Positions 44,404 to 52,501 of a stretch of 64,000 nucleotides of DNA are shown here, one piece after another. The translations under genes and the position numbers were made by a program. The stretch is from Leucobacter insecticola (GTDB lineage: Bacteria > Actinomycetota > Actinomycetes > Actinomycetales > Microbacteriaceae), in assembly GCF_011382965.1 (NCBI RefSeq), contig NZ_CP049934.1:1054001-1118000 (forward strand), written 5' to 3'. The notes beneath the pieces were generated by a model, which was not told the origin of the DNA, ran no database searches, and saw only the letters and a program-made list of their open reading frames with translations. Numbering within the stretch: position 1 is the first letter of the stretch; every line of letters begins with the position of its first letter.

Positions 44404-47120
44404 GTGGCTAACCCACGCGTACACGAGATCGCTGCGGAGATCGGTGTAGATAGCAAGGTCGTTCTGGCCAAGCTGAAAGATATGGGTGAGTTCGTTAAGG
44501 CGTCCTCATCCAGCGTTGCCCCACCGGTGGCACGCAAAGTCAAGGCTGCTCTCGAGGCAGAAGGCGTCACAAAGTCGAAGGACGAAGAAGCGCCTGCTGC
44601 GAAGAAGAGCGCCCCTGCGAAGCCCGCTGCGAAGAAAGCCGCTGGCCCTGTGCCCGGCCCGAAGCCGCCAGCAAAGGCAAAGGATCCTGAGCCCGCGCCC
44701 GAGGCGAAGCCCCAGCCCGATCGTGAGTCGCAGCCCGCTGCCCCCGAGCAGCCTGCCGCAGACGCTCCGGTCGGAGAGAAGCCCGCCGCAGATAAGTCGG
44801 CAAAGGCTGGCGCGCCGAAGCCCGGTGGCCCGCGCCCCGGCAATAATCCCTTTGCTTCGAGTCAGGGGATGGGCATTCCTCGCCCGCCCGTCCTGGCAAC
44901 AATCCTTTTGCTCCGAATCAGGGCATGGGTCGTCCCGGCGGCGCCGGTCGCCCCTCTCCCGGCAACATTCCGCGCCCCACGGCGCGCCCCCAGGGTGGAG
45001 CTGCCGGTGGCGGACGCCCAGGCGGACCCGGCCGTCCGGGTGCTCGTCCCGGCGGTGGCGGTGGCGGTTTCAATCGCCCAGGCGGCGCCCCGGGTGCCGG
45101 TGGCGGCGCTCCCGGCGCAGGTGGCTTCGGCGCACCCCGTCCAGGTGGTGGCTTTGCTGGCCGTGGCCGCGGAGGTCGTGGCGCAGGCACCGCGGGTGCC
45201 TTTGGTCGTGGCGGCTCAAAGAGCAAGGCACGTAAGTCGAAAAGGGCGAAGCGGGCAGAATTTGAAATGCGGGAGGCGCCGTCACTTGGCGGTGTGAGCG
45301 TTCCCCGGGGCGACGGATCCACGATGATCCGTCTGCGCCGTGGAGCCTCGCTCTCTGACTTCGCAGACAAGATTGATACGAGCGCATCGAACCTCGTTAC
45401 CGTGCTGTTCCACCTCGGTGAGATGGCGACGGCGACGGAGTCGCTTGACGAGGCGACCTTCCAGATTCTCGGTGAGGAACTGGGCTACAAGATCCAGGTT
45501 GTTTCGCCGGAGGACGAGGATCGCGAGCTTCTTGAGGGCTTCGACATCGATATCGATGCTGAGCTCGAGGAAGAGGGCGACGACGTCTTGCAGCCGCGCC
45601 CGCCGGTGGTGACTGTCATGGGTCACGTCGATCACGGTAAGACCCGACTGCTTGACGCGATCCGCAAGGCGAACGTGGGCGGCGGTGAGGCTGGCGGCAT
45701 CACCCAGCACATCGGTGCATACCAGGTACACACTGAGCACGAGGGCGCCGATCGCGCGCTGACCGTGATTGATACCCCGGGTCACGAAGCCTTTACCGCC
45801 ATGCGTGCCCGTGGTGCGCAGGTCACCGATATCGCGATCCTCGTGGTTGCGGCTGACGACGGCATCATGCCGCAGACAATCGAGGCCTTGAACCACGCGC
45901 AGTCGGCGAACGTGCCGATTGTTGTCGCGGTCAACAAGATCGATAAAGAGGGCGCAAACCCCGCAAAGGTTCGCCAGCAGCTCACCGAATTCGGCCTCGT
46001 TTCTGAAGAGTACGGCGGCGACGTCATGTTCGTCGATGTTTCTGCGAAGAACAACGTCGGTATTACCGAGCTGCTTGACGCCGTGCTGCTCACCGCTGAC
46101 GCGGGTCTCGACATGCGTGCGAACCCCGATAAGGACGCTCGCGGCGTCGCCATTGAGGCGCGCCTTGACAAGGGTCGCGGTGCGGTTGCAACCGTGCTCA
46201 TCCAGTCGGGTACGCTGCGCGTCGGTGACGCGATTGTTGCGGGCACGGCGTATGGTCGCGTTCGCGCAATGAGTGACGAGAACGGTGATCCGGTGCTCGA
46301 AGCACTCCCGTCACGGCCTGTGCAGGTGCAGGGTCTGTCGACCGTGCCGCGTGCTGGCGACACCTTCCTTGTCACGAGCGAGGATCGCACGGCCCGCCAG
46401 ATCGCCGAGAAGCGTGAAGCTGCCGAGCGCAACGCTCTGCTCGCGAAGGCCCGCAAGCGTATCAGCCTTGAAGAGTTCACGAAGGCGCTTGAAGACGGCA
46501 AGGTTGAGTCGCTCAACCTCATCATCAAGGGTGACGTGTCGGGTGCTGTTGAGGCGCTTGAAGAGTCGCTCATGAAGATCGAGATCGACGATTCCGTGCA
46601 GCTGCGGATCCTGCACCGCGGTGTGGGTGCGATCACGGAGAGCGACGTGGATCTCGCCACGATCGACAACGCGATCGTTATCGGCTTCAACGTGCGCCCC
46701 GACGTCAAGGCCCGCGAGCGCGCTGCGCGCGAGGGTATCGACATCCGCTTCTACAACGTCATTTACAACGCTCTCGATGACATCGAGGCTTCGCTCAAGG
46801 GCATGCTCAAGCCCGAGTTTGAGGAGAAGCAGTCGGGTGTGGCGGAGATCCGCGAGGTGTTCCGCTCCTCCAAGTTCGGCAACATCGCCGGTGTGGTCGT
46901 GCGCAGCGGTGTTATTACCCGCAACGCCAAGGCGCGCGTCATCCGCGAGGGTGTCGTTATCGCCGATGGCCTCGCGATCGATTCGCTGCGTCGTTTCAAG
47001 GACGACGTGACCGAGGTGAAGGTTGACTTCGAGGCCGGTATTGGTCTCGGCAAGTACAACGACATTCAGATCGGCGACGAGATCGAGACGACCGAGATGG
47101 TGGAGAAGACCCGCGACTAG
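44404..47120 (+). CDS. infB: Translation initiation factor IF-2 (frame switch)
   Basis: About 905 residues after adding one C at CCC 44887-44889, joining GMGIPRPP to [20 protein letters not shown]. The IF2 N-terminal helix bundle ([20 protein letters not shown]) is followed by a long Lys/Ala/Pro then Gly/Arg/Pro-rich disordered linker. The GTPase domain shows G1 [16 protein letters not shown]3 DTPGHEAFT and G4 NKID, and the C-terminal domains bind initiator tRNA. IF-2 positions formyl-Met-tRNA on the 30S subunit. GTG 44404 sits after AGGAGAAAA. The linker holds a near-duplicate NNPFAxxQGMG. Confidence 0.95.
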
Positions 47121-47138
47121 CGGAGTGTGATCCAAAGC

Positions 47139-47177
47139 AGGGAGGGCCCGGGCGGTGATTCTGCCCGGGCCCTCCCT
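47139..47177. terminator. Strong hairpin terminator between infB and the DUF805 gene
   Basis: AGGGAGGGCCCGGGC (47139-47153) and its exact complement (47163-47177) form a 15-bp stem with a 9-nt loop. The two genes converge here, so it probably serves both strands. No T-run follows. Confidence 0.75.
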
Positions 47178-47191
47178 GTGTGCTGCGAGTG

Positions 47192-47877
47192 TTAGTTGCG
47201 GTCGAAGCGACGCCCTCGGGGTTCGAGGAGAGGATCATGAAGACCAGGAGCACGATGGGGCCGACGGAAGGAATGAGCGACAGGAAATACATCGGACCCG
47301 CAAAGTTGGCGTCGTGCAGTCGGCGCCAGCTGATTGCGAGGTAGGGGACGATGGTGCCAAGTATCAAGACGAGAAAGACCGCGCCTGCGGTGAACAGCAA
47401 GAACACTCCCGTCCCCATGCCCGCATCGTTAGCGGGTATGGAAGGGGAGCCCGAACCGCCGCTTGGTGCGCTTACGGCAAGCACGATCGCCGCGATGAAG
47501 AGAAGGACCGCGGGAATGATCGAGAGCAGACTCAGGAAGAGGTAGGTCCACCAGTACTCGCTGCGCGATGCGCGCCCGCTGAAATTCGCGTAATTCTTAA
47601 AGAAGCGCCGGACCGCCTGAGGGAAAGTCGCGCCGTACAGGGGTCGGCTGAGATCTTCGGGACTGGTGGCGCCATTGTAGGGTTCGCCCGGCCCGGGCGC
47701 GCCGACTGAGGCCGGGTAGTAGGCCACCTGGGGTGTGATAAGTGGCGGCGCCTGTGGTGCGCCGTACTGCTGTTGCGAGCCCGCGTATTGGGACGCGGGC
47801 TGCTGCGGGTGATTCTGCGGTGGCACCGACGGGGTGCCTGGCTGCTGGGGATCCTCGGGAATCGGCGGGTTCGTCAC
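47192..47877 (-). CDS. DUF805 membrane protein (frame switch at 3' end)
   Basis: About 228 residues. A Pro/Gln-rich N-terminus (QQPASQYAGSQQQYGAPQ) precedes a DUF805 domain (YANFSGRASRSEYWWTYLF, then LAISWRRLHDANFAGP and SLIPSVGPIVLLVFMI). Four membrane helices are expected and the function is unknown. Adding one base within 47213-47221 gives the tail SNPEGRRFDRN and the stop at 47192-47194. Without it the frame runs 200 bp antisense into infB, which is implausible. It diverges from rbfA. Confidence 0.8.
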
Positions 47878-47998
47878 GATTGCTGCTTTCTGCTTTCGGG
47901 TGGCGCCGCATTGGGACGTGGCGCTGGCATGATTCTAAGCCAACACAGAGACCTCGAGATGATGCAATGCCTGAGAGTGTACAAACATCCGTCGGCGG

Positions 47999-48004
47999 TA
48001 AGCT
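47999..48004 (+). promoter_or_regulatory. -10 element TAAGCT of rbfA
   Basis: TAAGCT, 6 nt, then ATG 48011, so rbfA is probably leaderless and transcribed separately from infB. Confidence 0.5.
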
Positions 48005-48010
48005 GGACCC

Positions 48011-48487
48011 ATGAGTAATCCACGTGCGGGCAAGGTTTCCGAGCGAATCCAGCAAATCATTGCGAGGAGGCTTGAAAAGGGCTTGCGGGATCCGCGCCTC
48101 GGGTTTGTGACGATCACCGATGTGCGGGTCACGGGTGATCTGCAGCACGCGAGCGTCTTTTATACGGTCTACGGCACCGAGGAGGAGCAGGCTGACTCTG
48201 CCGCGGCGTTGAAGGCCGCGACCGGCATGCTCCGGAGCGAGGTCGGCAAGCAACTCGGCATCAGGCTCACCCCGACGCTTGAGTTCATACACGATGAACT
48301 TCCCGAGACCGCGCAGCACATGAGTGATCTGCTCGCCGAGGCGAAGCAGCGGGATGAGGCTGCTCAGGCGCTCGCGGCGCAGGCAAAATATGCGGGCGAC
48401 GCGGATCCCTACGTCAAGCCCCGTGACTTTGAAGACGAGGACGGCCTCACCGCGGGCGAGCTGCGCAGCGACGAGGATCGCGACTAG
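48011..48487 (+). CDS. rbfA: 30S ribosome-binding factor A
   Basis: 158 residues. RbfA KH-like fold: PRAGKVSERIQQIIARRLEK, DPRLGFVTITDVRVTGDLQH, ASVFYTVYG and the C-terminal LEFIHDELPETAQHMSDLL. It helps 16S rRNA 5'-end maturation and 30S assembly, especially in the cold. An acidic tail of about 40 residues (DFEDEDGLTAGELRSDEDRD) extends past the fold. It is separated from infB by the divergent DUF805 gene, unlike the usual infB-rbfA adjacency. Confidence 0.95.
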   Translation: MSNPRAGKVSERIQQIIARRLEKGLRDPRLGFVTITDVRVTGDLQHASVFYTVYGTEEEQADSAAALKAATGMLRSEVGKQLGIRLTPTLEFIHDELPETAQHMSDLLAEAKQRDEAAQALAAQAKYAGDADPYVKPRDFEDEDGLTAGELRSDEDRD

Positions 48488-48520
48488 CGAGGCACCCCCG
48501 CAGGTGACCGCTGCACCGCC

Positions 48521-49459
48521 CTACGGCAGTTTGACGCGCCCCTCGAACTCGACGATCAGGCCGTCTGCGATCAACGAGTCGAAGGCGCGCTGAGGCTGAG
48601 TGGGATCCTGCGCCGATCTGCGCCGCGCCTTCCCGTGACCTTCGTCCCCGGCCGCTGCCGCGAGCGCCGCCTCGCGGCTTACCGCATCGGATGACCGCCG
48701 CAGCAGCGCCATGATCCTGCCCCTGGCTTGCCGATCCGAGCCCTCGAAGGCCGCCTGGCGCGGCCGCTTCGTGGGAGCGTTCGCGGGGTATCCGGATCCT
48801 CGCCACTCACACCACTGAGCTACCGGGCAGAAACCGCAGCGCGGCGTCCTAGCGGTGCACACGATGGCTCCCAGCTCCATTGCGGCGGCGTTGAACACCG
48901 CGGCCGAGGCGCGATCCTCGGGAAGTAGCGCCTCCATGTCCTCGAGATCCGAATCCTTCGGCATTCCGGCCAGCGCTACTCCGTGAACGAGCCTCGCGAG
49001 CACGCGGCGGGTATTGGTATCGACCACGGGGTGCCGCTCGCCGTACGCGAAGGCTGCGATCGCGCGGGCGGTGTAGGGTCCGACCCCGGTGAGCGCGAGG
49101 AGCGCGTCAACGTCGCGGGGCACTTCGCCGCCGTGAAGACCAACAATCTCGGTCGCAGCCCGGTGCAGCCAGAGCGCGCGGCGCGGGTAGCCGAGGCGAT
49201 CCCACGCCCGCACCGCTTCGCCGGGCTCGTTGGCCGCGAGCGCTGCCGGGGTTGGCCAGCGCTCAAGCCACGCGATCCAGCGCGGAATCACACGCTCAAC
49301 CTGGGTTTGCTGCAGCATAAACTCCGACACGAGTACTGCCCAGGCTGATGTGCCCGGCGCGCGCCAGGGCAGATCCCGAGCCTCCCGCACAAACCACGCG
49401 TTCAGCTCAGAAGCGACGCGATCCCGATCTGAAATGCAGGCAGGAGTGTCTGAGCGCAT
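48521..49459 (-). CDS. mutY: A/G-specific adenine glycosylase MutY
   Basis: 312 residues. MutY excises adenine opposite 8-oxoguanine. Visible are FMLQQTQVERVIPRW (catalytic Glu region), the helix-hairpin-helix LTGVGPYTARAIAAFAYG with catalytic Asp in HPVVDTNTRRV, and the iron-sulfur ligands C-x6-C-x2-C-x5-C in CTARTPRCGFCPVAQWC. The C-terminal region is short, with no full NUDIX-like 8-oxoG domain, as in other actinobacterial MutY. TAAACT-N6-ATG supports a leaderless start at 49459. Convergent with rbfA. Confidence 0.92.
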   Translation of the reverse strand: MRSDTPACISDRDRVASELNAWFVREARDLPWRAPGTSAWAVLVSEFMLQQTQVERVIPRWIAWLERWPTPAALAANEPGEAVRAWDRLGYPRRALWLHRAATEIVGLHGGEVPRDVDALLALTGVGPYTARAIAAFAYGERHPVVDTNTRRVLARLVHGVALAGMPKDSDLEDMEALLPEDRASAAVFNAAAMELGAIVCTARTPRCGFCPVAQWCEWRGSGYPANAPTKRPRQAAFEGSDRQARGRIMALLRRSSDAVSREAALAAAAGDEGHGKARRRSAQDPTQPQRAFDSLIADGLIVEFEGRVKLP

Positions 49460-49465
49460 CGCTCT

Positions 49466-49471
49466 AGTTTA
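49466..49471 (-). promoter_or_regulatory. -10 element TAAACT of mutY
   Basis: On the minus strand TAAACT, 6 nt, then ATG at 49459. Confidence 0.5.
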
Positions 49472-49506
49472 GGCGGTGCTGCCCCGCTGAGCCTGCCGCC
49501 AAAACT

Positions 49507-49577
49507 GCCGAGCCTGCCTTTCACCATCGAACTGGCGGTCAGGAACCGCAGGGTCGGCGGTGAAAGGCAGTCTCGGC
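49507..49577. repeat. 71-bp palindromic dispersed element, copy 2
   Basis: GCCGAGCCTGCCTTTCACC (49507-49525) and GGTGAAAGGCAGTCTCGGC (49559-49577) match as inverted repeats at 18 of 19 positions. Inside, GCGGT and ACCGC pair around CAGGA, so the RNA or single strand would be cruciform. It ends 2 bp before the truB -10. Copy 1 is at 3617. Confidence 0.8.
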
Positions 49578-49579
49578 GA

Positions 49580-49585
49580 TAGGAT
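49580..49585 (+). promoter_or_regulatory. -10 element TAGGAT of truB
   Basis: TAGGAT, 6 nt, then GTG 49592. The palindromic element occupies the position of the -35 region. Confidence 0.5.
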
Positions 49586-49591
49586 CGAGGG

Positions 49592-50548
49592 GTGACGAAC
49601 GAGCCAACACCGCTGCCCCCGCAGGGCGGGATCCTGCTGATCGACAAGGCCTCCGACTGGACAAGTCACGACGTGGTCGCGAAGGCTCGGCGCGCGCTCG
49701 GCACCCGTAAGGTTGGTCACGCCGGTACCCTCGATCCGATGGCGACGGGGCTGCTTGTGCTCGGGGCTGGCCCGGCGACCCGGCTGCTCACCCACCTGGT
49801 CGGGCTCGACAAGACCTATACGGCGACGATCCGGCTGGGTGTCGCGACCGTCACCGATGACCGGGAGGGGGACCGGATCAGCGCGGCACCCGCCGAGTTG
49901 ATTGCTGCGCTCGCTGCCGATCCCGCACGCATTGTCCGCGCCGTCTCCGAGCTCACCGGCGATATCGAGCAGGCTCCGAGCGCCGTGAGCGCCATTAAGG
50001 TTGACGGGCAGCGCGCCTACGATCGGGTGCGTGCGGGCGAACAGGTCGAGCTCAAGAAGCGGCCAGTCACCATTCACTCGTTCGAGACCGGCGCGGCCCG
50101 TGAGGCTCGCGAGGCCGACGGGCTCGCCGTGATCGACATCGACGCAACCGTGCGCTGCTCCACCGGCACCTACATTCGCGCCCTGGCTCGGGATCTCGGC
50201 GCGGCGCTCGGTGTCGGCGGGCACTTGACTGAGCTCCGCCGCGAAGCCGTCGGACCGTTCTTGGCTGCTGAAGCCTCGAGTATGGAAGCCCTGATCTCGG
50301 GCGAGGCTGGGCCGCTGCTGTCGCCTGCCGAGGTCGCCGCCACGCTCTTCCCGGTGCTGCAGCTTACGGCGCAGCAGGCGATCGACATCGGGCACGGCAA
50401 GCGTATCGAGGTTGATCCCGCGTTCGACGCTCCGCTCGCCGCCGCTCTTGCCCCGAGCGGGCGGCTCGTTGGACTCCTCAAAGTGAAGGAGGGGCGCACC
50501 CGCGTCGTCACCAACTTTCCGACCCCGGATACCGAGGTGAGCGCATGA
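49592..50548 (+). CDS. truB: tRNA pseudouridine(55) synthase TruB
   Basis: 318 residues. It makes pseudouridine 55 in the T loop of tRNAs. Motifs are GILLIDKASDWTSHDVV, VGHAGTLDPMATGLLVL with catalytic Asp at about residue 48, KTYTATIRLGVAT, and CSTGTYIRALARDLG. The C-terminal domain is typical of the actinobacterial form. GTG 49592 is set by TAGGAT-N6-GTG. The stop overlaps the next gene's ATG by 4 bp. Confidence 0.95.
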   Translation: MTNEPTPLPPQGGILLIDKASDWTSHDVVAKARRALGTRKVGHAGTLDPMATGLLVLGAGPATRLLTHLVGLDKTYTATIRLGVATVTDDREGDRISAAPAELIAALAADPARIVRAVSELTGDIEQAPSAVSAIKVDGQRAYDRVRAGEQVELKKRPVTIHSFETGAAREAREADGLAVIDIDATVRCSTGTYIRALARDLGAALGVGGHLTELRREAVGPFLAAEASSMEALISGEAGPLLSPAEVAATLFPVLQLTAQQAIDIGHGKRIEVDPAFDAPLAAALAPSGRLVGLLKVKEGRTRVVTNFPTPDTEVSA

Positions 50549-50900
50549 TCGCCTGGTTTGGGATCGCCGTTATCGCGATTGCACTGGCCGCTGCGATCCT
50601 GTGTCTTGTCGCCGCAGCCCGAAAGCTCGCCCCCAACGACTACACGATGGGTGCCACGCTGCTCGTCGCGCTGCTGCTCATCGCGCAGGTTATCGTGGGA
50701 ATCGTTGCGCCGTTCGCGGGTAATCACGCCGCGGGGATCCGCTCGAGTTCTGGATGTACCTGATTGTCGCGCTCGCGTTGCCGCTCGGTGCGGGATTCTG
50801 GGCGCTCGTCGATCGGACTCGGTGGGCAAACCTGGTGCTCGCCGTCGTACACTTCTCGGTCGCGGTCATGATGTATCGCATGCTCGTCATTTGGGGGTGA
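50545..50900 (+). CDS. Small four-helix membrane protein, unknown function (frame switch)
   Basis: About 118 residues after adding one G at GGGG 50733-50736, joining PFAGNHAAG to DPLEFWMYLIVALALPLGAG. Helices are AWFGIAVIAIALAAAILCLV, TLLVALLLIAQVIVGIVAPF, YLIVALALPLGAGFWALV and LVLAVVHFSVAVMMYRML. It is coupled to truB by ATGA and followed by another small membrane protein. I do not recognise the family, though the gene order truB-membrane proteins-ribF suggests a conserved actinobacterial neighbourhood. Confidence 0.75.
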
Positions 50901-50923
50901 GCCACACCCAATCGCGAGCGCGG

Positions 50924-50929
50924 TAGGCT
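50924..50929 (+). promoter_or_regulatory. -10 element TAGGCT
   Basis: TAGGCT, 7 nt, then GTG 50937. This favours 50937 over the in-frame GTG at 50931. Confidence 0.45.
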
Positions 50930-50936
50930 GGTGGGC

Positions 50937-51410
50937 GTGTCAAAAGACGAACTCCGAGATGCGGGCTCCGTGAGCCCAGACCGTGTGAGTGGCCTGGGCC
51001 GCGTGCTCATCACGGTGTACGTGGTGCTTGCGCTCGCCGCAACGTTCCGCTCGGTGTTTCAGATCATTCGGAAGTTCGACGAGGCGCCGCTGGCCTACAC
51101 ACTCTCTGCGGTCGCTGGACTCGTCTATATCGTCGCCACCATCGCGCTAATTAAGCGGCGCGGGGCGTGGCGCGTGGTCGCCTGGGCGGCGCTGATTTTT
51201 GAGCTGAGCGGCGTACTCGTCGTCGGTACGCTGAGCCTCGTGATGCCGCAGCTGTTTGCACACCCCTCGGTGTGGTCCACATTCGGGATCGGGTACCTCT
51301 TCATTCCGCTGGTGCTGCCGATCCTGGGCCTCATTTGGTTGCGTCGAAGCAGCAGTACCGAACGGGCGGCATCCACTACGCACGCCCCATCCCCAGAGGC
51401 TGCGGCGTGA
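50937..51410 (+). CDS. Four-helix membrane protein, unknown function
   Basis: 157 residues. Four hydrophobic segments (LITVYVVLALAATFRSVF, YTLSAVAGLVYIVATIALI, VVAWAALIFELSGVLVVGTL, FGIGYLFIPLVLPILGLIWL) with an FRSVFQIIRKFDEAP loop and an Ala/Ser-rich cytoplasmic tail. No motif suggests a function. The stop codon overlaps the ribF start (TGATG), so the two are coupled. Confidence 0.75.
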   Translation: MSKDELRDAGSVSPDRVSGLGRVLITVYVVLALAATFRSVFQIIRKFDEAPLAYTLSAVAGLVYIVATIALIKRRGAWRVVAWAALIFELSGVLVVGTLSLVMPQLFAHPSVWSTFGIGYLFIPLVLPILGLIWLRRSSSTERAASTTHAPSPEAAA

Positions 51411-52339
51411 TGCGGATATTCGAATCGCTTGCTGCGATCCCCGCCAATCAGCAATCGAGCACGGTAGCGATCGGCAAATTTGACGGCGTGCACCTGGGTC
51501 ACCGCGCGATCCTGAACCGCTTACTTGCGACCGCCCGCGAATCGGGCACAGAGGCCGTCGTGTTTACCTTCGCGAATAACCCGCTGAGTTACTTGCGCCC
51601 CGACATTTGCCCGAAGCCCCTCATGAGCCGGGAACAGCGTCTTGCCACACTCGCAGAGGCGGGGGTGAACACCTGCGTGATGGTCGAGTTTGACGCGGAG
51701 TTTTCGCAGATTCCCGCCGAGGAGTTTGTGCAGCGCGTGCTGATCGAACAGCTACACGCTGGACATGTGATCCTGGGATCCGATTTTAGGTTCGGCCATC
51801 GCGGGCTGGGTGACGCCGAGCTACTGCGCGAGTTGGGTGCGAATCTCGGGTTCACGGTTGAGGTTGTTGACGGTGTCGTCGATGATGAGCGGGGGCGGAT
51901 CTCGTCGACGCGGATCCGCGAGGCCATTCTTGCCGGAGAAGTCGAGGCGGCGGCGCGGATGCTGGGTGGCCCGGTGGTGGTGCGCGGCGAGGTGGTGCAC
52001 GGAGACGCCCGCGGGCGGGATCTTGGGTTTCCCACGGCGAACCTTGGCGGCAGGATCGAGGGACTTGTTCCCGCTGACGGCGTGTACGCGGGCTTCGTGT
52101 GGCTCGACGGGGTGTCACGCCCGGCTGCGATCTCGATCGGAAACAACCCGACCTTTACCCCTGATGAACAGTCACGGGTAGAGGCCTTCATTCTTGATTT
52201 TGATGCGGACATTTACGGGTCAGAGATCGAGGTGCGTTTCGCTCACCGCCTCCGCTCGACCGAACGCTTCGCATCGCTTGAGGCACTGATTGCCCAGATG
52301 CATGCTGATGTTGAAAAGACGCGAGCGCTCACAGCCTAA
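51410..52339 (+). CDS. ribF: Bifunctional riboflavin kinase / FAD synthetase RibF
   Basis: 309 residues. It converts riboflavin to FMN and then FAD. The N-terminal adenylyltransferase has VAIGKFDGVHLGHRAIL (HxGH nucleotide motif) and SSTRIREAILAG. The C-terminal flavokinase has GDARGRDLGFPTANL and ISIGNNPTF. ATG 51410 overlaps the preceding stop; GTG 51407 is an alternative. It follows truB and two membrane protein genes, the common truB-ribF linkage. Confidence 0.93.
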   Translation: MRIFESLAAIPANQQSSTVAIGKFDGVHLGHRAILNRLLATARESGTEAVVFTFANNPLSYLRPDICPKPLMSREQRLATLAEAGVNTCVMVEFDAEFSQIPAEEFVQRVLIEQLHAGHVILGSDFRFGHRGLGDAELLRELGANLGFTVEVVDGVVDDERGRISSTRIREAILAGEVEAAARMLGGPVVVRGEVVHGDARGRDLGFPTANLGGRIEGLVPADGVYAGFVWLDGVSRPAAISIGNNPTFTPDEQSRVEAFILDFDADIYGSEIEVRFAHRLRSTERFASLEALIAQMHADVEKTRALTA

Positions 52340-52501
52340 GTGCGTGCTGTGAGGTGCTAAGCTAGTCGCAAGGCCGCGATTCGCGAGCACTTCTGGAGTC
52401 CCATGCTGGGCATGGTGTCAGACCCCGAGTGTCAGATTACGAACCGGTGAACGGCCTGCGCCCCGGCATCCGGGAACGCACCACGCTGATCAGGAGATCC
52501 A

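Noticed and set aside
46996..47191. 3' extension of the DUF805 gene into infB
   Set aside because: Produced by a missing base near 47213-47221; the repaired frame stops at 47192 with a normal DUF805 ending.
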